From Blasia pusilla (lineage: Eukaryota; Marchantiophyta; Marchantiopsida; Blasiales), in NCBI GenBank assembly GCA_050084515.1, contig CM114271.1, positions 3,348,001 to 3,412,000 on the forward strand: a stretch of DNA of 64,000 bases. The letters are read 5' to 3'. How positions within the stretch are numbered: position 1 is the stretch's first letter; each line of letters begins with the position of its first letter. The notes under the pieces were generated by a model. The model was given only the letters and a program-made list of their open reading frames with translations. It was not told the DNA's origin and did not search any database. The position numbers and the translations under genes are program-made. Below are positions 20,856 to 31,538 of this stretch, piece by piece.

Positions 20856-21467
20856 AATTTTGTGCAAATTGCAACTTGTTGGACTCACATGGGTTGCTAA
20901 AATGTGGAAGAAGAAAAACAATCTGTGGGAGTGCTTAAGAACTGAGAAGAAAAGTGCAAAAAAAATCACACAAAAGGTTTACTCTCTTCAACCCAACAGA
21001 AACTCTCTTCAAACCATAGGAAACTGTCTTTTAAAAAAAGTATCTCTTTGGGTTGAAGGTAGTTTCCTCTCTCCTCTCTCCTCTCTCCTCTCTTCCTCTC
21101 TTCCTCTCCTCTTACCGCACCTCTACTCGCAGCTGCCCTTGCGAGGGTTGGGAGAGGAGTGAGTTGAGGTGCGGTAAGAGGAGAGGAAGAGAGGAGAGAG
21201 GAAACTACCTTCAACCGAAAGGGATACTTTTTTTTTAAGAGAGTTTCCTATGATTTGAAGAGAGTTTCCGTTGGGTTGAAGAGAGGAAACTTTTTGTGTG
21301 AATTTTTTTGCAGTTTTTTGCTCAGTTCTTAAGCACTCCCACAATTTTTTTTCCTCTTCCACATTTTGGAAACCCATCTGAGTCCGACGAGTTGCAAATT
21401 GCACAAAATTTAGAAAACTGAAAAATCAATGGAATCATAAGTGTGAACCAATCACTTTTTTCATCCA
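20800..21467. mobile_element. Foldback (hairpin) element of about 670 bp
   Basis: Arms 20800-21124 and 21166-21467 are near-complete reverse complements: GTGGATGGAAAAAGTG at the left end matches CACTTTTTTCATCCAA at the right, and ACCGCACCTC/GAGGTGCGGT flank the loop. The loop is about 41 nt. Arms include a CTCCTCTCTC pyrimidine tract and its purine mirror, plus one degenerate 27-nt palindrome half per arm (about 20867 and 21366). It has no coding capacity. It could have arisen as a local inverted duplication of the preceding exon end. Confidence 0.8.
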
Positions 21468-22232
21468 AGGTCTGGAAAAAATCTATCATTTGCCCTGGGC
21501 TGAGTAGAGTTCAATCTCAAAGTGAAGGTTCTCGAAAAATGAAAATACAATCTAAAACCTCATTTTTCATCCTCAAAGTGGTTTGTTTAAAATACTTCGC
21601 ACTTCTTTGAGGGACAAAATTGGTTGGTGGATTCTTACTCCTACCTCCGACTCTCTTAAAACTACAAGCAACACATAGTCCATGTGCTAACAAGGGAAAT
21701 ACCTTTTGCCACTTGTCTCTCTTTGCACAAAGTCATCACATGAACATGTGGGAAAGAAACAGATGTGCACCATATACACCCCTGTGATACTTGAATTTAC
21801 AGTGTTGTTCCTGACCCAATACATCCTTCCTATTCCATTGCCACTCTGGACATCTTTTGTGGCAATGATCTCCATTTTTGCCTCTCGAGGTGATGCAATT
21901 CGCTTTGCTCTCTCCACCGTTGGCCTACACATTCTGTTTCTCTTCACCCGATTTCTAGACTCAAACAAAAATAGTGGATTGAGATCATCCACCTTCTCCG
22001 GGTACATGCTGACATCAATCTTGGGTTGAATACAAAATGCGAAGGTCTCTGTAATGCGAACATGCTCCAAACTTCCTCCGTCTACGAGTCTGAAATCGGC
22101 ATTTGTAAGATTTTCCACTTCGTCTTGAGTGCAATTCGTACCTGCAAAAATAGGCCAAATCCTGGGGGTATTCCCTGGAGCTCCAATGGCAGCCGGATAA
22201 GACTTCTGAAAAGCGCAAGATTCATTTGGGCA
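21468..22232. repeat. Direct repeat, copy 1
   Basis: About 765 bp, over 90 percent identical by eye to 22775-23540, starting at ggtctgg/gaaaaatctatc and ending at gcgcaagattcatttgg. Copy 1 abuts the foldback. Confidence 0.88.
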
Positions 22233-22775
22233 GAAGAAGTACTTCAATTGATCCCTGGTCCTCGTGAAATGATCAAAGGTTTTGAGTCCCCAAAATCCAG
22301 GCAGTGGTCGTCCAATCCTTGTATAGTTCTTATTTAGGAAAGTTCCGCATGCTCTCCTAATGCCATCAGATCCTGCCCAACAAGTGGGTCCACGTCCAGG
22401 GTTGCTCTGAGATATATGCCATCCTTTGAGGTTGCAATCCACCTCAATGAACGGAATCCCACACTGTTGAACCACCCTAGCGACGGGATGTTGCAAACTT
22501 CCAGCAACGGAGGGCTTTTGAAATAAAACATTCACTGATTTTGGAGAAGTTATTGCATCATGGATTTGGGAGTAATCCAAGGTCTCCGAATACTTGGGCG
22601 GCGTGATTTCCTCATCCAAATCAATCACGGGGTTCGTTCCTCAATGCTGCCTTTTCACCAAGTCAAGATACTTATCTGGTCTCCACGAGACTTGCTCTAC
22701 CACCATTTGTATGGGACGTCTTGAGATGCGCCCACAAATATCCCCACCAATGTGTACGTCTTGCTCGAGGGGAAG
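21640..22775 (-). pseudogene. SWIM zinc-finger protein, C-terminal part, copy 1
   Basis: Minus-strand frame from about 22628 to 21687 is open for about 310 codons: IDLDEEITPPKYSE, GIPFIEVDCNLKGWHIS, KTFDHFTRTRDQLKYFFCP, FPTCSCDDFVQRETSGKRYF, then PC, a TAG stop, and HMDYVLLVVLRESE. CxC(x)nCxH is the SWIM signature found near the C-terminus of MULE transposases and FAR1-type proteins; the stop falls between the third Cys and the His. Frame-shifted coding-like sequence continues to about 22775. It may be the displaced C-terminus of the same transposon family. No ATG is seen at 22628 (GTG there). Confidence 0.65.
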
Positions 22776-23540
22776 TGGTCTGGGAAAAATCTATCATTTG
22801 CCTTGGGCTGAATAAAGTTCAAGCTCAAAGTGAAGGTTTTGGAAAACTGAAAGTACAATCTAAAACCTCATTTTGCATCCTCAAAGTGGTTTGTTTAGAA
22901 TACTTTGCACTTCTTTGAGGGAAAAAATTGGTTGGTGGATTCCTACTCCTACCTCCGACTCTCTTAAAACTACAAGCAACACATAGTACATGCGCTTACA
23001 AGGGAAATACCTTTTGCCACTTGTCTCTCTTTGGACAAAGTCATCACATGAACATGTGGGAAAGCAACAGATGTGCACCACATACACCCCTGTGACACTT
23101 GAATTTATAGTGTTGTTCCTGACCCAATACATCCTTCCTATTCCATTGCCACTCTTGACATCTTTTGTGGCAATGATCTCCATTTTTGCCTCTCGAGGTG
23201 ATGCAATTTGCTTTGCTCTCTCCACCGTTGGCCTACACATTCTGTTTCTCTTCACCCGATTTCTAGACTCAAACAGAAATAGTGGATTGAGATCATCCAC
23301 CTTCTCCATGTACATGTTGACATCAATCTTGGGTTGAATACGAAATGCGAAGGTCTCTGTAATGCGAACATGCTCTGAACTTCCTTCGTCTACGAGTCTA
23401 AAACCGGCACTTGTAAGATTTTCCACTTCGTCTTGAGTGCAATTTGTACCTGCAGCGATGGGCCAAATCGTGGGGGTATTCCCTAGACCTCCAATGGCAG
23501 CCGGGTAAGACTTCCGGAAAGCGCAAGATTCATTTGGCAA
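22775..23540. repeat. Direct repeat, copy 2
   Basis: Second copy of the 765-bp unit. Its right end, in gattcatttgg, joins directly to a GAGC-rich low-complexity tract instead of the continuing gene seen in copy 1. Confidence 0.88.
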
Positions 23541-23633
23541 GGGGCAGCGACGAGCCGAGAGAGCCAGGCAAGAGCACGAGCAGGGCCGGCGACGAGACGA
23601 GCTGAGCAAGAGAGCAAGAAGGGCAAGCAACAA
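22881..23633 (-). CDS. Chimeric ORF: Leu/Ala/Ser-rich start fused to SWIM domain, copy 2
   Basis: A 250-codon open frame. Residues 1-33 come from the low-complexity tract (LLALLALLLSSSRRR, Cys/Ser/Leu-rich). From residue 34 it is the duplicated SWIM region: NESCAFRKSYPAAIGG, KIDVNMYMEKVDDLNPLF, TCSCDDFVQRETSGKRYF, then PCKRMYYVLLVVL. The frame is open through the SWIM motif, unlike copy 1, but the zinc-ligand His of CKHM is Arg, so metal binding is doubtful. The hydrophobic start could mimic a signal or anchor segment. Whether it is transcribed is unknown; a decayed duplicate with a fortuitous start is equally likely. Confidence 0.4.
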   Translation of the reverse strand: MLLALLALLLSSSRRRPCSCSCLALSARRCPLPNESCAFRKSYPAAIGGLGNTPTIWPIAAGTNCTQDEVENLTSAGFRLVDEGSSEHVRITETFAFRIQPKIDVNMYMEKVDDLNPLFLFESRNRVKRNRMCRPTVERAKQIASPREAKMEIIATKDVKSGNGIGRMYWVRNNTINSSVTGVYVVHICCFPTCSCDDFVQRETSGKRYFPCKRMYYVLLVVLRESEVGVGIHQPIFSLKEVQSILNKPL

Positions 23634-23770
23634 GCCAAGAGAGCCAGCGACAAGTCGAGCAGAGCACGAGCACGAGCAGGGCGAGCGACGAGCCGAGTAG
23701 TGGCACGAGCCGAGCAGGAGCAGAGCAAGGGCGACGAGTTGGGCTAAGCTGGGCTAAGCTGGGAAAATGA
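23541..23770. repeat. GAGC/CGAGC-rich low-complexity tract
   Basis: Irregular repeats of gagc, gagcaag, gacgagc and ggctaagct units over 230 bp, strongly purine-biased on the plus strand. It joins copy 2 of the direct repeat at 23540, where copy 1 instead continues into gene sequence. Confidence 0.75.
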
Positions 23771-24299
23771 GAGGGATCAGGGAGCGGAGGGGAGGGGGGG
23801 TATGGGAGGAGTGAGAAGGGAGAAGTGGGCGGCGGCTGCCTAGAGCCGTGTGATTTCAGATCGAACGGCCAAGCCTTGTGCAAAGCTGCATCGTAGGATC
23901 TAGGTCGAGCAGGGAGAGCCGCTCGATCTCTAGAGGCTGCGGTGGCGGTGGGAGGGGTCGGGGGTACTAATCTAGGTTAGGTGTAGGTTTGGGATCCCGA
24001 ACCTACAAGTTTGGGATCCTAAACCTCATTTTTTTAAATTATTATTATTATTATCATTAAATATCCTTTTTAAATTTTAAATACCCTACCCTACCCTCAC
24101 CTACCCTTTTTAAAATATCCTACCCTACCCTACACAATTTATTTTAAAATAACCTCCCTATTTTGCCTTTTTTTTTACAAAGCTTTTCCCTAATTTTTAA
24201 TTTTGACCATTCAAATTTAACATTTTTTCACTGCAATTCTCACTCTCTTTATTTCACTTCAATTCTCAAGTTTAATGAATAGTTTTGTGTGTCATGTAG
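23771..24299. other. Non-coding, AT-rich with CCCTA-type repeats
   Basis: Nothing coding. It contains an att microsatellite (24039-24056) and short taccctaccc runs at 24080-24135. They do not match the plant telomere unit CCCTAAA. Confidence 0.5.
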
Positions 24300-25371
24300 A
24301 TGGAGAGTGTCAACGGGTCAGTGAACTTGGAGAGACGGCCACTGGGTGTTATAAAAAATATACCAATACGGCAACAAATTTCAAGGATATAATTTGAGCT
24401 ATCAAAGATCAGCTCTCCGATGTAAGCACGCTTGATTTATGCCTTAGTTCCATTTCCATGATGACGCCTTCGATGCCATTTTTATGTTAATTATATACTT
24501 TGATCATGCAATCCCCCAAATTTTGTACAGACTTCCTCTTCCATCAAACCCAACGGATTTGCGCGACTTTCAAAAATTGATGTGAGCGAACGCACAGCAA
24601 AAAAGACATGCTCGTTGCAAGGAAATCTTTGCACAACAAACATATGTTGAAGATAAACTCCTCCCAAAAATATCTCCAACGTACATTCAATGCATTAACA
24701 ACCATTCCGAACGTTCAAATTCACTTTGCATAATCTCAACTTCATTTGTTCTTTACATTCATTTGTTGTTCCAGACTTCCCATTCCATGGAATCTTGTCG
24801 ATATAAGTGATTTTTGGAAGGTTCTACGTGGCGAAGCCCAAAAAGGAAAGTGGGTTATTCGTGCTGATAAAATGGAAGCTCTCAAAGAAAAAAACAAGAG
24901 TTGCTATCAAGAGTATACAAAAAGAAGGAAAGCACTTAATGCTCAACTTGAGCCTACTTTGGTAGTTGAGAGTATTTCAACGATGGAAAATAATGACCTC
25001 ATGACTATGGATAATCAATTTATGAGGTATATATATCTTACTTTTCTTATCCTCACTCCAAATCATTCACTTCATTGTTCATCTTTTATTTTTATCTAAT
25101 ATTTCTAATATGTTGATGTTTTCTTAGGCCTTTCAGTGAGGATGGAGTAACGGTAGGAGAAAATCAAGAACCTCATGTTCTATCCTCACCAAGACTTGAT
25201 ATACGGGATAGTGCACTCCATGCAGTTATCGAAAATATATCCCTGAGCAGGCCTACTACTTATGTAACACTACGAGTTGAGTTACCTACCACTCTTCCCA
25301 TTCCGGTTGATCATGATGTTGTTGACAATTCTGAGACTTTTCCCCATGTGGGGGATGAAGGTCAAGAGTAG
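24300..25371 (+). CDS. Unrecognised spliced gene candidate
   Basis: Three coding-like pieces with consistent signals. A start ATG at 24300 reads MESVNGSVNLERRPLG. A middle exon from about 24774 to 25026 (donor gtatat) reads DFWKVLRGEAQKGKWVIRADKMEALKEKNK and a Lys/Glu-rich helix ending NDLMTMDNQFMR. A last exon starts after an acceptor at about 25128 and reads PFSEDGVTVGENQEP to VGDEGQE with a stop at 25369-25371. The link between the first piece and the middle exon is uncertain, since a stop closes the first piece near 24390. No family recognised; it may belong to a transposon. Confidence 0.3.
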
Positions 25372-25639
25372 ATCCCGTGTCTTCTATCATTGATGGAGTT
25401 GTGTTATCTCCACAAAGCGCCACTAGTATTTCGATGTCTACTATTGAATACATTACTCAATCTTGCCAGACGACCAAATTTCCATGAAAGTAATATTAGG
25501 AAGTTGCGATTACAAAGGAGTTTGAATTGTACCAACGGTCGTCATACGTTGGGTTCTATGACAGAGATATGCCCAAGAGCGGTAAGAGAAGAGGAAGAGA
25601 GGAAGATATTGGCAACCCCAGAAGGAACATGAACATGAT

Positions 25640-26560
25640 AAATACAACCAAATACTTTTAAGAAGGAAAATCAAGTTTACTTCCTATGAAGACTTCAAAT
25701 GGAGTCTTATCATGGACTCATGTTGTTGGAGTTTAGTTGATTAATAAGATTGCACACACTACAGCCTTTGTTCAATACACCTTAGGCATTTTCTTCTCAT
25801 TCAGCATAGCTAGTGCCGCCTCAACAATATGTAGACTCTTCCTCTCAACCACACCATCTTTTGGTGAGTGTAATGGCAAGTCAATTGACGTTGGATGCCA
25901 TTCTGACGCAAGTGTCATCAAAGTGTGTTGAAAGATATTCTCCTCCTCCATCACAACGCAATTTCAAAATGAGCTCTCCAATCAGCTTCTCTACAAGAAT
26001 TCTAAAGGTTTGGAACATTGACAATACCTCTCACTTGGCTTTCAAAAAGTATACCCATATACACCTAAAGAAGTCATCAATAAATGAAACATAGTATTGA
26101 CAACCGCTAAGTCTATGTTGTGATCTTGTCCACATATCACTATGAATCAACTCCAAAATCTTGGATGCTCTTCTACCTTGATTTGGAAATGGAAATCTAT
26201 TTTATTTTCCAAATTGACAAGTAGGACATACCTCTAACGTAGCACGACTTGCTAATTTAGGAAGTCATATTACTAGATTAGATGATGAAAAACTCTGTAA
26301 TCTTTGAAGATTCATATGTCCAATTCTCTTATGCTACGCATTTAGATACGTGACTTGTTGGCCAATTTGACCATACATTGTGGTTTGGATCTCTAGCATA
26401 GAAACATCTAATTTGAACATTCTGCTAGTTTCTTTAGCTATCGTAATTTGATCTCTATCTTTCCTGTACTTAAAATCAAGCCCTTCGATACCCGATCACA
26501 CCAAGAGACACGTTTTGCTATGCACTGATCTGTCTTTGCTTACAGACATTGAAATAAGAC
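25640..26560 (-). pseudogene. Ty1/copia GAG-pre-integrase and integrase remnant
   Basis: Minus-strand translation gives, in order, a GAG-pre-integrase block (RIGHMNLQRLQSFSSSNLV, then CPTCQFG) near 26340-26210, an integrase core (YYVSFIDDFFRCIWVYFLKAK near 26100, GGGEYLS near 25920) and SPKDGVVERKSLHIVEAALA near 25860-25800. Then follow KTPFEVFIGSKLDFPS-like residues to about 25640. The order matches copia pol. Numerous stops and frameshifts; no RT follows, so it is truncated at the 3' side. A degenerate initiator-tRNA primer-site-like TGGTATCAAGC lies on the minus strand at about 27123-27133. Confidence 0.75.
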
Positions 26561-27506
26561 CAAAATGCAAGTTTCAATTGCAATCAATTTGTCTCAAATC
26601 CAGACACCTTGGTCCTTCCATCAAAGAAGATTTTGAATGGTATGAAATCCTAGGTACCCAACTACGGCATACTCCATAGCACATGTTATCTTGTTCATGT
26701 GCCCATCAACCCTGACCCATATTAACTACTATGAATTTCTTTGGTCACTTTCGTGTTGCTCCAAAGACTTTGCAACCTTGAAACATCTACTACTATTTTC
26801 TGTGGCATTGTCACTTTCTCCACACATAGTGCGAGTACAACAAGGGAGCCAACTCTAGGCTACTATGCAACCACGAACGAGACATGTAGCTGAAAAATTT
26901 ATGTTCCATTAACATAATTCACCAAGCTTGTAATAACCCTAATCTCCTTGTCACCTCTGCGACACATCCTAACCAATGTGGCTCTCACCTGTAGGGATAA
27001 TGTCCACGACTTCGGGCCTCCATACCCTTGCACCATACTTGATCAGGTAGGGCTACTTCCTCTAATTAGTGTGAATTGTGAATACATATTTTAATACAAC
27101 CTCTATCTACCTACCTAGTGGGTAGCTTGATACCACAAGGAGACAAGATAAATCAAACTCTTCACCACTATGGTTATGATAGTGAACAGCAAGCATGTCC
27201 GGATCAGGAAACTTATGAACAAACCTAGGTTGAAAGCTTGCAGACTTCGTGCTGTAGCTAGGATAGCTGATAAGCACAAACTAGCACAATATCCTTTAAG
27301 TAGGATATGACCGGTTATCTCTTTCATCCTACCTAGTTGGAAAACCCAGTGCTCTCTTCTCATAAAGCAGATTGAGATGCTATCGTTACTGCGACATTGT
27401 CTCATATAGCAATGGTGAACTAAGGATGACCACAACCACTACACAAACGCTCTCACCCTATGGCCTCTATAATGCGTATATGTTGCAATATATAATGCCC
27501 TCTCCT
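26561..27506. other. Decayed copia 5' region, no gene
   Basis: AT-rich, with many stops on both strands. By position it should hold gag/protease and the 5' LTR of the minus-strand copia element, but I see no readable gag and could not place LTR ends. Confidence 0.35.
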
Positions 27507-27568
27507 TTATCTACATAGTGCTGGAAAATATAAAATCTATTTTATATTTTCCAGCACTATGTAGATAA
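27507..27568. repeat. 62-bp near-perfect hairpin
   Basis: Arms of 30 nt (27507-27536 and 27539-27568) are exact reverse complements around a 2-nt CT spacer. Each arm carries TTATCTACATAGTGCTGG or its complement and an AT-rich inner half. It lies just left of the Helitron coding region. It does not look like a Helitron 3' hairpin with CTRR; it may be a solo MITE-like unit. Confidence 0.88.
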
Positions 27569-27611
27569 TGGACCGTGCACAAGATACAATGTTTATACGA
27601 CCCCTGCTTAT

Positions 27612-30528
27612 ATGCGTGATGTTTTAGCTGCCAACCCGATTCACCTCCAACTTCTTTCCCTTGTTGACTCGAGAGTGGGTATTGAAAAAAAATACAACGG
27701 CTTTCCTTGGGGGTTTTTTCAGGTTACCTCACTTATTGATTTTCCACTAGTTGCATGCAGCAATGACCAAACTATTGACAACAATGCAGATTATATCTAC
27801 AGCCAAGTCAAGAACGTCTTGATGGTTAACTTACATCTTAACGAGCTTTATTCACAATACACGCCATTAATACAACTACCCAATCCCACTTGTGGTCTAT
27901 TGGTTCTCCCCTCATCCTCTGTGGAGCAGATTATTAGGTCATCCCAAGAAAAGAGCCAGCCAACGAATAGTATGGAAAGTGATCCTTACCAAGTAGAGCT
28001 CAAAATTCTCTAGGATGTCTAGTACTCCCTTCCTATTAAAAGAAAGCCATCCTACAACATTTTCCATAATCCTCTATTTTTCTCAAGGAAAATGCACACT
28101 CAAGAGATCACTTTCTTAGTGATAGTAATGGTATCTTACCGGATTCTAGACTCACTATTGAAATAGGAATATTCCCTTTTATATTCCCATACCTCAGAGG
28201 TTACTTTTCGATCACGAAAACATTTACAGAGTATATGAGATGTCGCATTAGACAACTGTTGAGTGTCGTCACTCTATACAAACCGTATTTGCTTCTTAAA
28301 CACCAACTAAGGCAGTCTATTATTCTTGCATCCTCTTCACGCACATCTATATTATTATGGGAGAATGCCCTTATAAGAGGTGTCACGTCTCCTCATGATA
28401 CATGCTTTTTTGGGACCAATAACATTCTTCCTCTTAATTCATATTCTTCCTCCTACTAGTTACAAGTGCTCTACTCCCGAGTATGGAGTCGGCTACCTTT
28501 TTTCACCCGTGAGAAGCACAAGCACTGTCTAGTGTATATTAAACGAGGAACTTGAGCAATTGAGGTGAAGGCAACTTGACCTCACCGATGAGGATTTATA
28601 CTCTCAACTATCCAAATATAGCTTCAATGCTCATATTCCTAGCACTCCATCGTGGCATCGCCAACACCTTCCTGACCTTAAGGCCATGGTCCAAAAGTGG
28701 GGCATGCCAGACCTTTTCTTAACACTTACATCGGATGAGGTCTCTGATACAAAGTGGCTTGAGGTGTTGGACATTGAACACCTTGTACGGAAGTTTAACC
28801 CCGCCTATTCATGGAGAGATGCACTTGTTGAGTGAGTTGTTTTGTTTCATACTCGACTTAAGATGTTCTTTTGTAACTATATCCTTGGTGGTCCCCAGAT
28901 CCTTTGTTGCGTAGAAAGTTACCTTATCAATTATGAATTATTGAATACGGACTGCCTGCACTCTCATATTATACAAGGGATAAACAAGGATGACATTGAC
29001 ACCGTCACTAATGAAATATGTTGTTATATACCCTCTCCACTAATGCAACTATCAACACAAAAAGTCTCCCCTGATGAGACGGCCCAGTTGCATCACCTGG
29101 TTCAACCAAGTAGTTGCATACATGTAAGCAAGGCATATGTATTGTCCCCAGGACCCTTGACCATCCTCCCTATTGTCAAATGGGGTTCCCTGCTCCCGCT
29201 AGTTATCAATTAAGGCCACCAATAGATCCAGCCACACTAAAATGGGTGTACTATAGGCCTAGGGCAACTTATCGCAATGTAATACCATATCACTTAGCTA
29301 GTCTGCTCTTGTGGGGGGCATATATGAAGTTGCGAAGAGTCACGAATGTCCAATGGTCCTTCTACCTCCTTAAGTATGCTCTCAAATCATAACCATAGGG
29401 TTCCCTAAATATTACTACTAAGTGCGCCAGATACTTTGGCCTTGACAATCTCGACGAGGTCTGGGTGAAGTTGATATCTGGTTTAGTTTTAAACAGGTCT
29501 GTGTTATCTACTAAGGCAACACTAACAACCCTCAAGATACCCATCATTCATAGATTTGAAGATGTTCAATATATGGAATCAAACCCACCACATCGAAGTA
29601 TTGTGCTTTACAAGAATTGTAAAACAATTTGTGTTCATCCAGCTATACTTTACGACCATCGTCCAGATTGTCTGTCTGATCTGACATTTATTCAATTTTG
29701 GACCAGCTACGAAGTAATTTCATTAGAGACAAAACAAAGCAAAAATCTTGTGGGCCTTGATTGTATTAGGAACTTAGTGTATAAAACCAACCGTGTTGTT
29801 AGGTTTATTGAACATCATCCCCTCAATCAGTGGAATAAGTTCTTCTTCACTACCTTGTTGTCTAATGTTCTTTTCAGATCTGAAGCAGATCTCCTAATTG
29901 TTTCTTCTCCTGATTGGACTTATCTACATGAGTACGTATATAGGAAAAATATTCATGGATATCTCATGCATTGTATAAGAAACTAGAAAACACACCGTAG
30001 CAAATCTCTAGAGCAAGGTACACACTGCACAAATTGTAACAAAGGTATTGGAGGTTGTTTCTCCACATCTTCAGTCCAATTTGTCCCCTCCCACCCATGC
30101 TACAAGTTAGGTTAACTGATATGATATATGTGATGCTAGTGATGTTGTGGGTGAGACTTCCCCTGCACCTCATATCCTAAACTCAGAGCATCTAGATTTG
30201 TATACTCAGCTGAAGCAAATCACATCAAGCTTAGTTCTGCTTATAGGCCCACCACGGTGTGGTAAGACATTTTTCATCCACTTTATGCATGCCTATTGGG
30301 AAATGAAAGTTGGCAATTGTTTACCTTAATGATGACACTCGGGTCATTTGTTCATATCGATCAGATGTAAGTGTATTCAATATTATTGTACTTCAACAAC
30401 TATACTCCTTGTTCATGTTACAATAGACGCACCAAGTGAACCACAAATTCTTCAATGGATACAAGATAGTGACTTTTACCAATTACAATTCCCCGCAAAT
30501 GGTTGTCAGGTTATGCTCAATGTCGTGC
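27612..30528 (+). pseudogene. Helitron Rep/helicase, 5' part
   Basis: Degenerate plus-strand frames show a Helitron N-like region (SITKTFTEYMRCRIRQLLS, YKPYLLLKHQLRQ near 28210-28310). A Rep region follows: MPDLFLTLTSDEVSDTKW near 28705, LHSHII with the HUH residues at 28959-28967, DDIDTVTNEI, WVYYRPRATYRNVIPYH near 29250, and the two-Tyr motif FYLLKYALK near 29360-29380. Next are the linker region at 29460-29986 and helicase Walker A GPPRCGKT at 30246-30269. The product would nick and unwind DNA for rolling-circle transposition. Frameshifts and stops occur between blocks. The helicase is cut at about 30529 by the gypsy insertion and resumes at about 40313. Confidence 0.8.
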
Positions 30529-30656
30529 GCATACATATCGCTACACAATATACATCGCTCGTCACATCTACACCACACAACACCGATCTTCCCCACACAC
30601 GGGTCGATCCACACATGTACAAAAATCAACTCATACATATACATGGATATCACACA
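30529..30656 (-). repeat. Partial LTR, outer left
   Basis: 128 bp equal to the last 128 bp (31147-31274, plus orientation) of the full LTR, a few substitutions apart, both ending in CACACA. Three nucleotides (acc) separate it from the full LTR, which lacks its expected TGT. Confidence 0.85.
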
Positions 30657-30659
30657 ACC

Positions 30660-31274
30660 AAAAATAACGAGTAGTAAAAACGGCACACCCGGCCTAAAAC
30701 TCCACTCCTCAATCTACATTGGCATATCGAGCCTCGTCCACCCTGTGCTATCAAGGAATCCGGACGCTAGCACCCTAGTCCTAGCTCACACACATACAAG
30801 GGAGGTGCTCCAACGGCCCAACATGAGAAAGATGGCTTAGGAAAGCCATCTTCCTCTCTTATATAGGGTTGGGAAGAGCCAAAAGGCTCTTCCCCTAAAA
30901 TAGCCCTTCCCTTGGTAACCTCGCAACAGGTTACAGGGGTGGGTGAAGTCAACAAGTCACCCGGGCCGTGAAAGACCTCAACATGAAAGTCGTCAGAAAG
31001 GACGTTTCTGACACAATGGACCTATCCTCAACCTCATCCAACATTGTGGGACAAAGTTACACTCAAGATAGTCCGCTGGCTCTTACGCCCTATCCACGAT
31101 AGATCTCAGCCTATCGGCTACTCAGATGTGATGGTATGCGTCTTATGCATACATATCGCTACACAACATACATTGCTCGTCACATCTACACCACACAACA
31201 CCGATCTTCCCCACACACGGGTCGATCCACACATGTACAAAAATCAACTCATACATATTCATGGAGATCACACA
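30660..31274 (-). repeat. Full LTR of the gypsy element
   Basis: About 615 bp. Positions 30660-30972 match 39996-40312, and 31147-31274 match 30529-30656. It contains a perfect hairpin GGGAAGAGCC-AAAA-GGCTCTTCCC, a minus-strand TATATAAG and the segment TGAGAAAGATGGCTTAG (30824-30840), which is complementary to the predicted transcript start. Confidence 0.82.
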
Positions 31275-31275
31275 A

Positions 31276-31285
31276 CCGCCCCCCT
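31276..31285 (-). promoter_or_regulatory. Polypurine tract of the gypsy element
   Basis: Minus strand AGGGGGGCGG directly before the LTR start TGTGTGATC. This is the expected position for plus-strand priming in a minus-strand element. Confidence 0.7.
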
Positions 31286-31538
31286 AGCTGGCAGTTGGAT
31301 CCCCCTAACTCCACATAAAAAATATCACAACTCTCTGACATGACCTACTACCCTATACACATCTCGGACACATCCATTGTCTTGTGGGAACCACATCAAG
31401 AGGGGGGGTCAGATGACATATGCCACCCTCGAGAACAACCATCACATACCAACATGGTGGCTGCACCCCTCGCAGATCCGCACAACATACACCTCAAGCC
31501 TCCAGGTACCACTGCCAAGCTCGGATCCACCGTCCCAT

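Noticed and set aside
24080-24135. Interstitial telomere repeat
   Set aside because: The units are CCCTA/CCCTACC, not the plant CCCTAAA, and the run is short and irregular.
27115-27435. Minus-strand 106-codon ORF as a membrane protein
   Set aside because: It overlaps the primer-site and LTR area of a decayed copia element; the hydrophobic stretches follow AT-rich composition.
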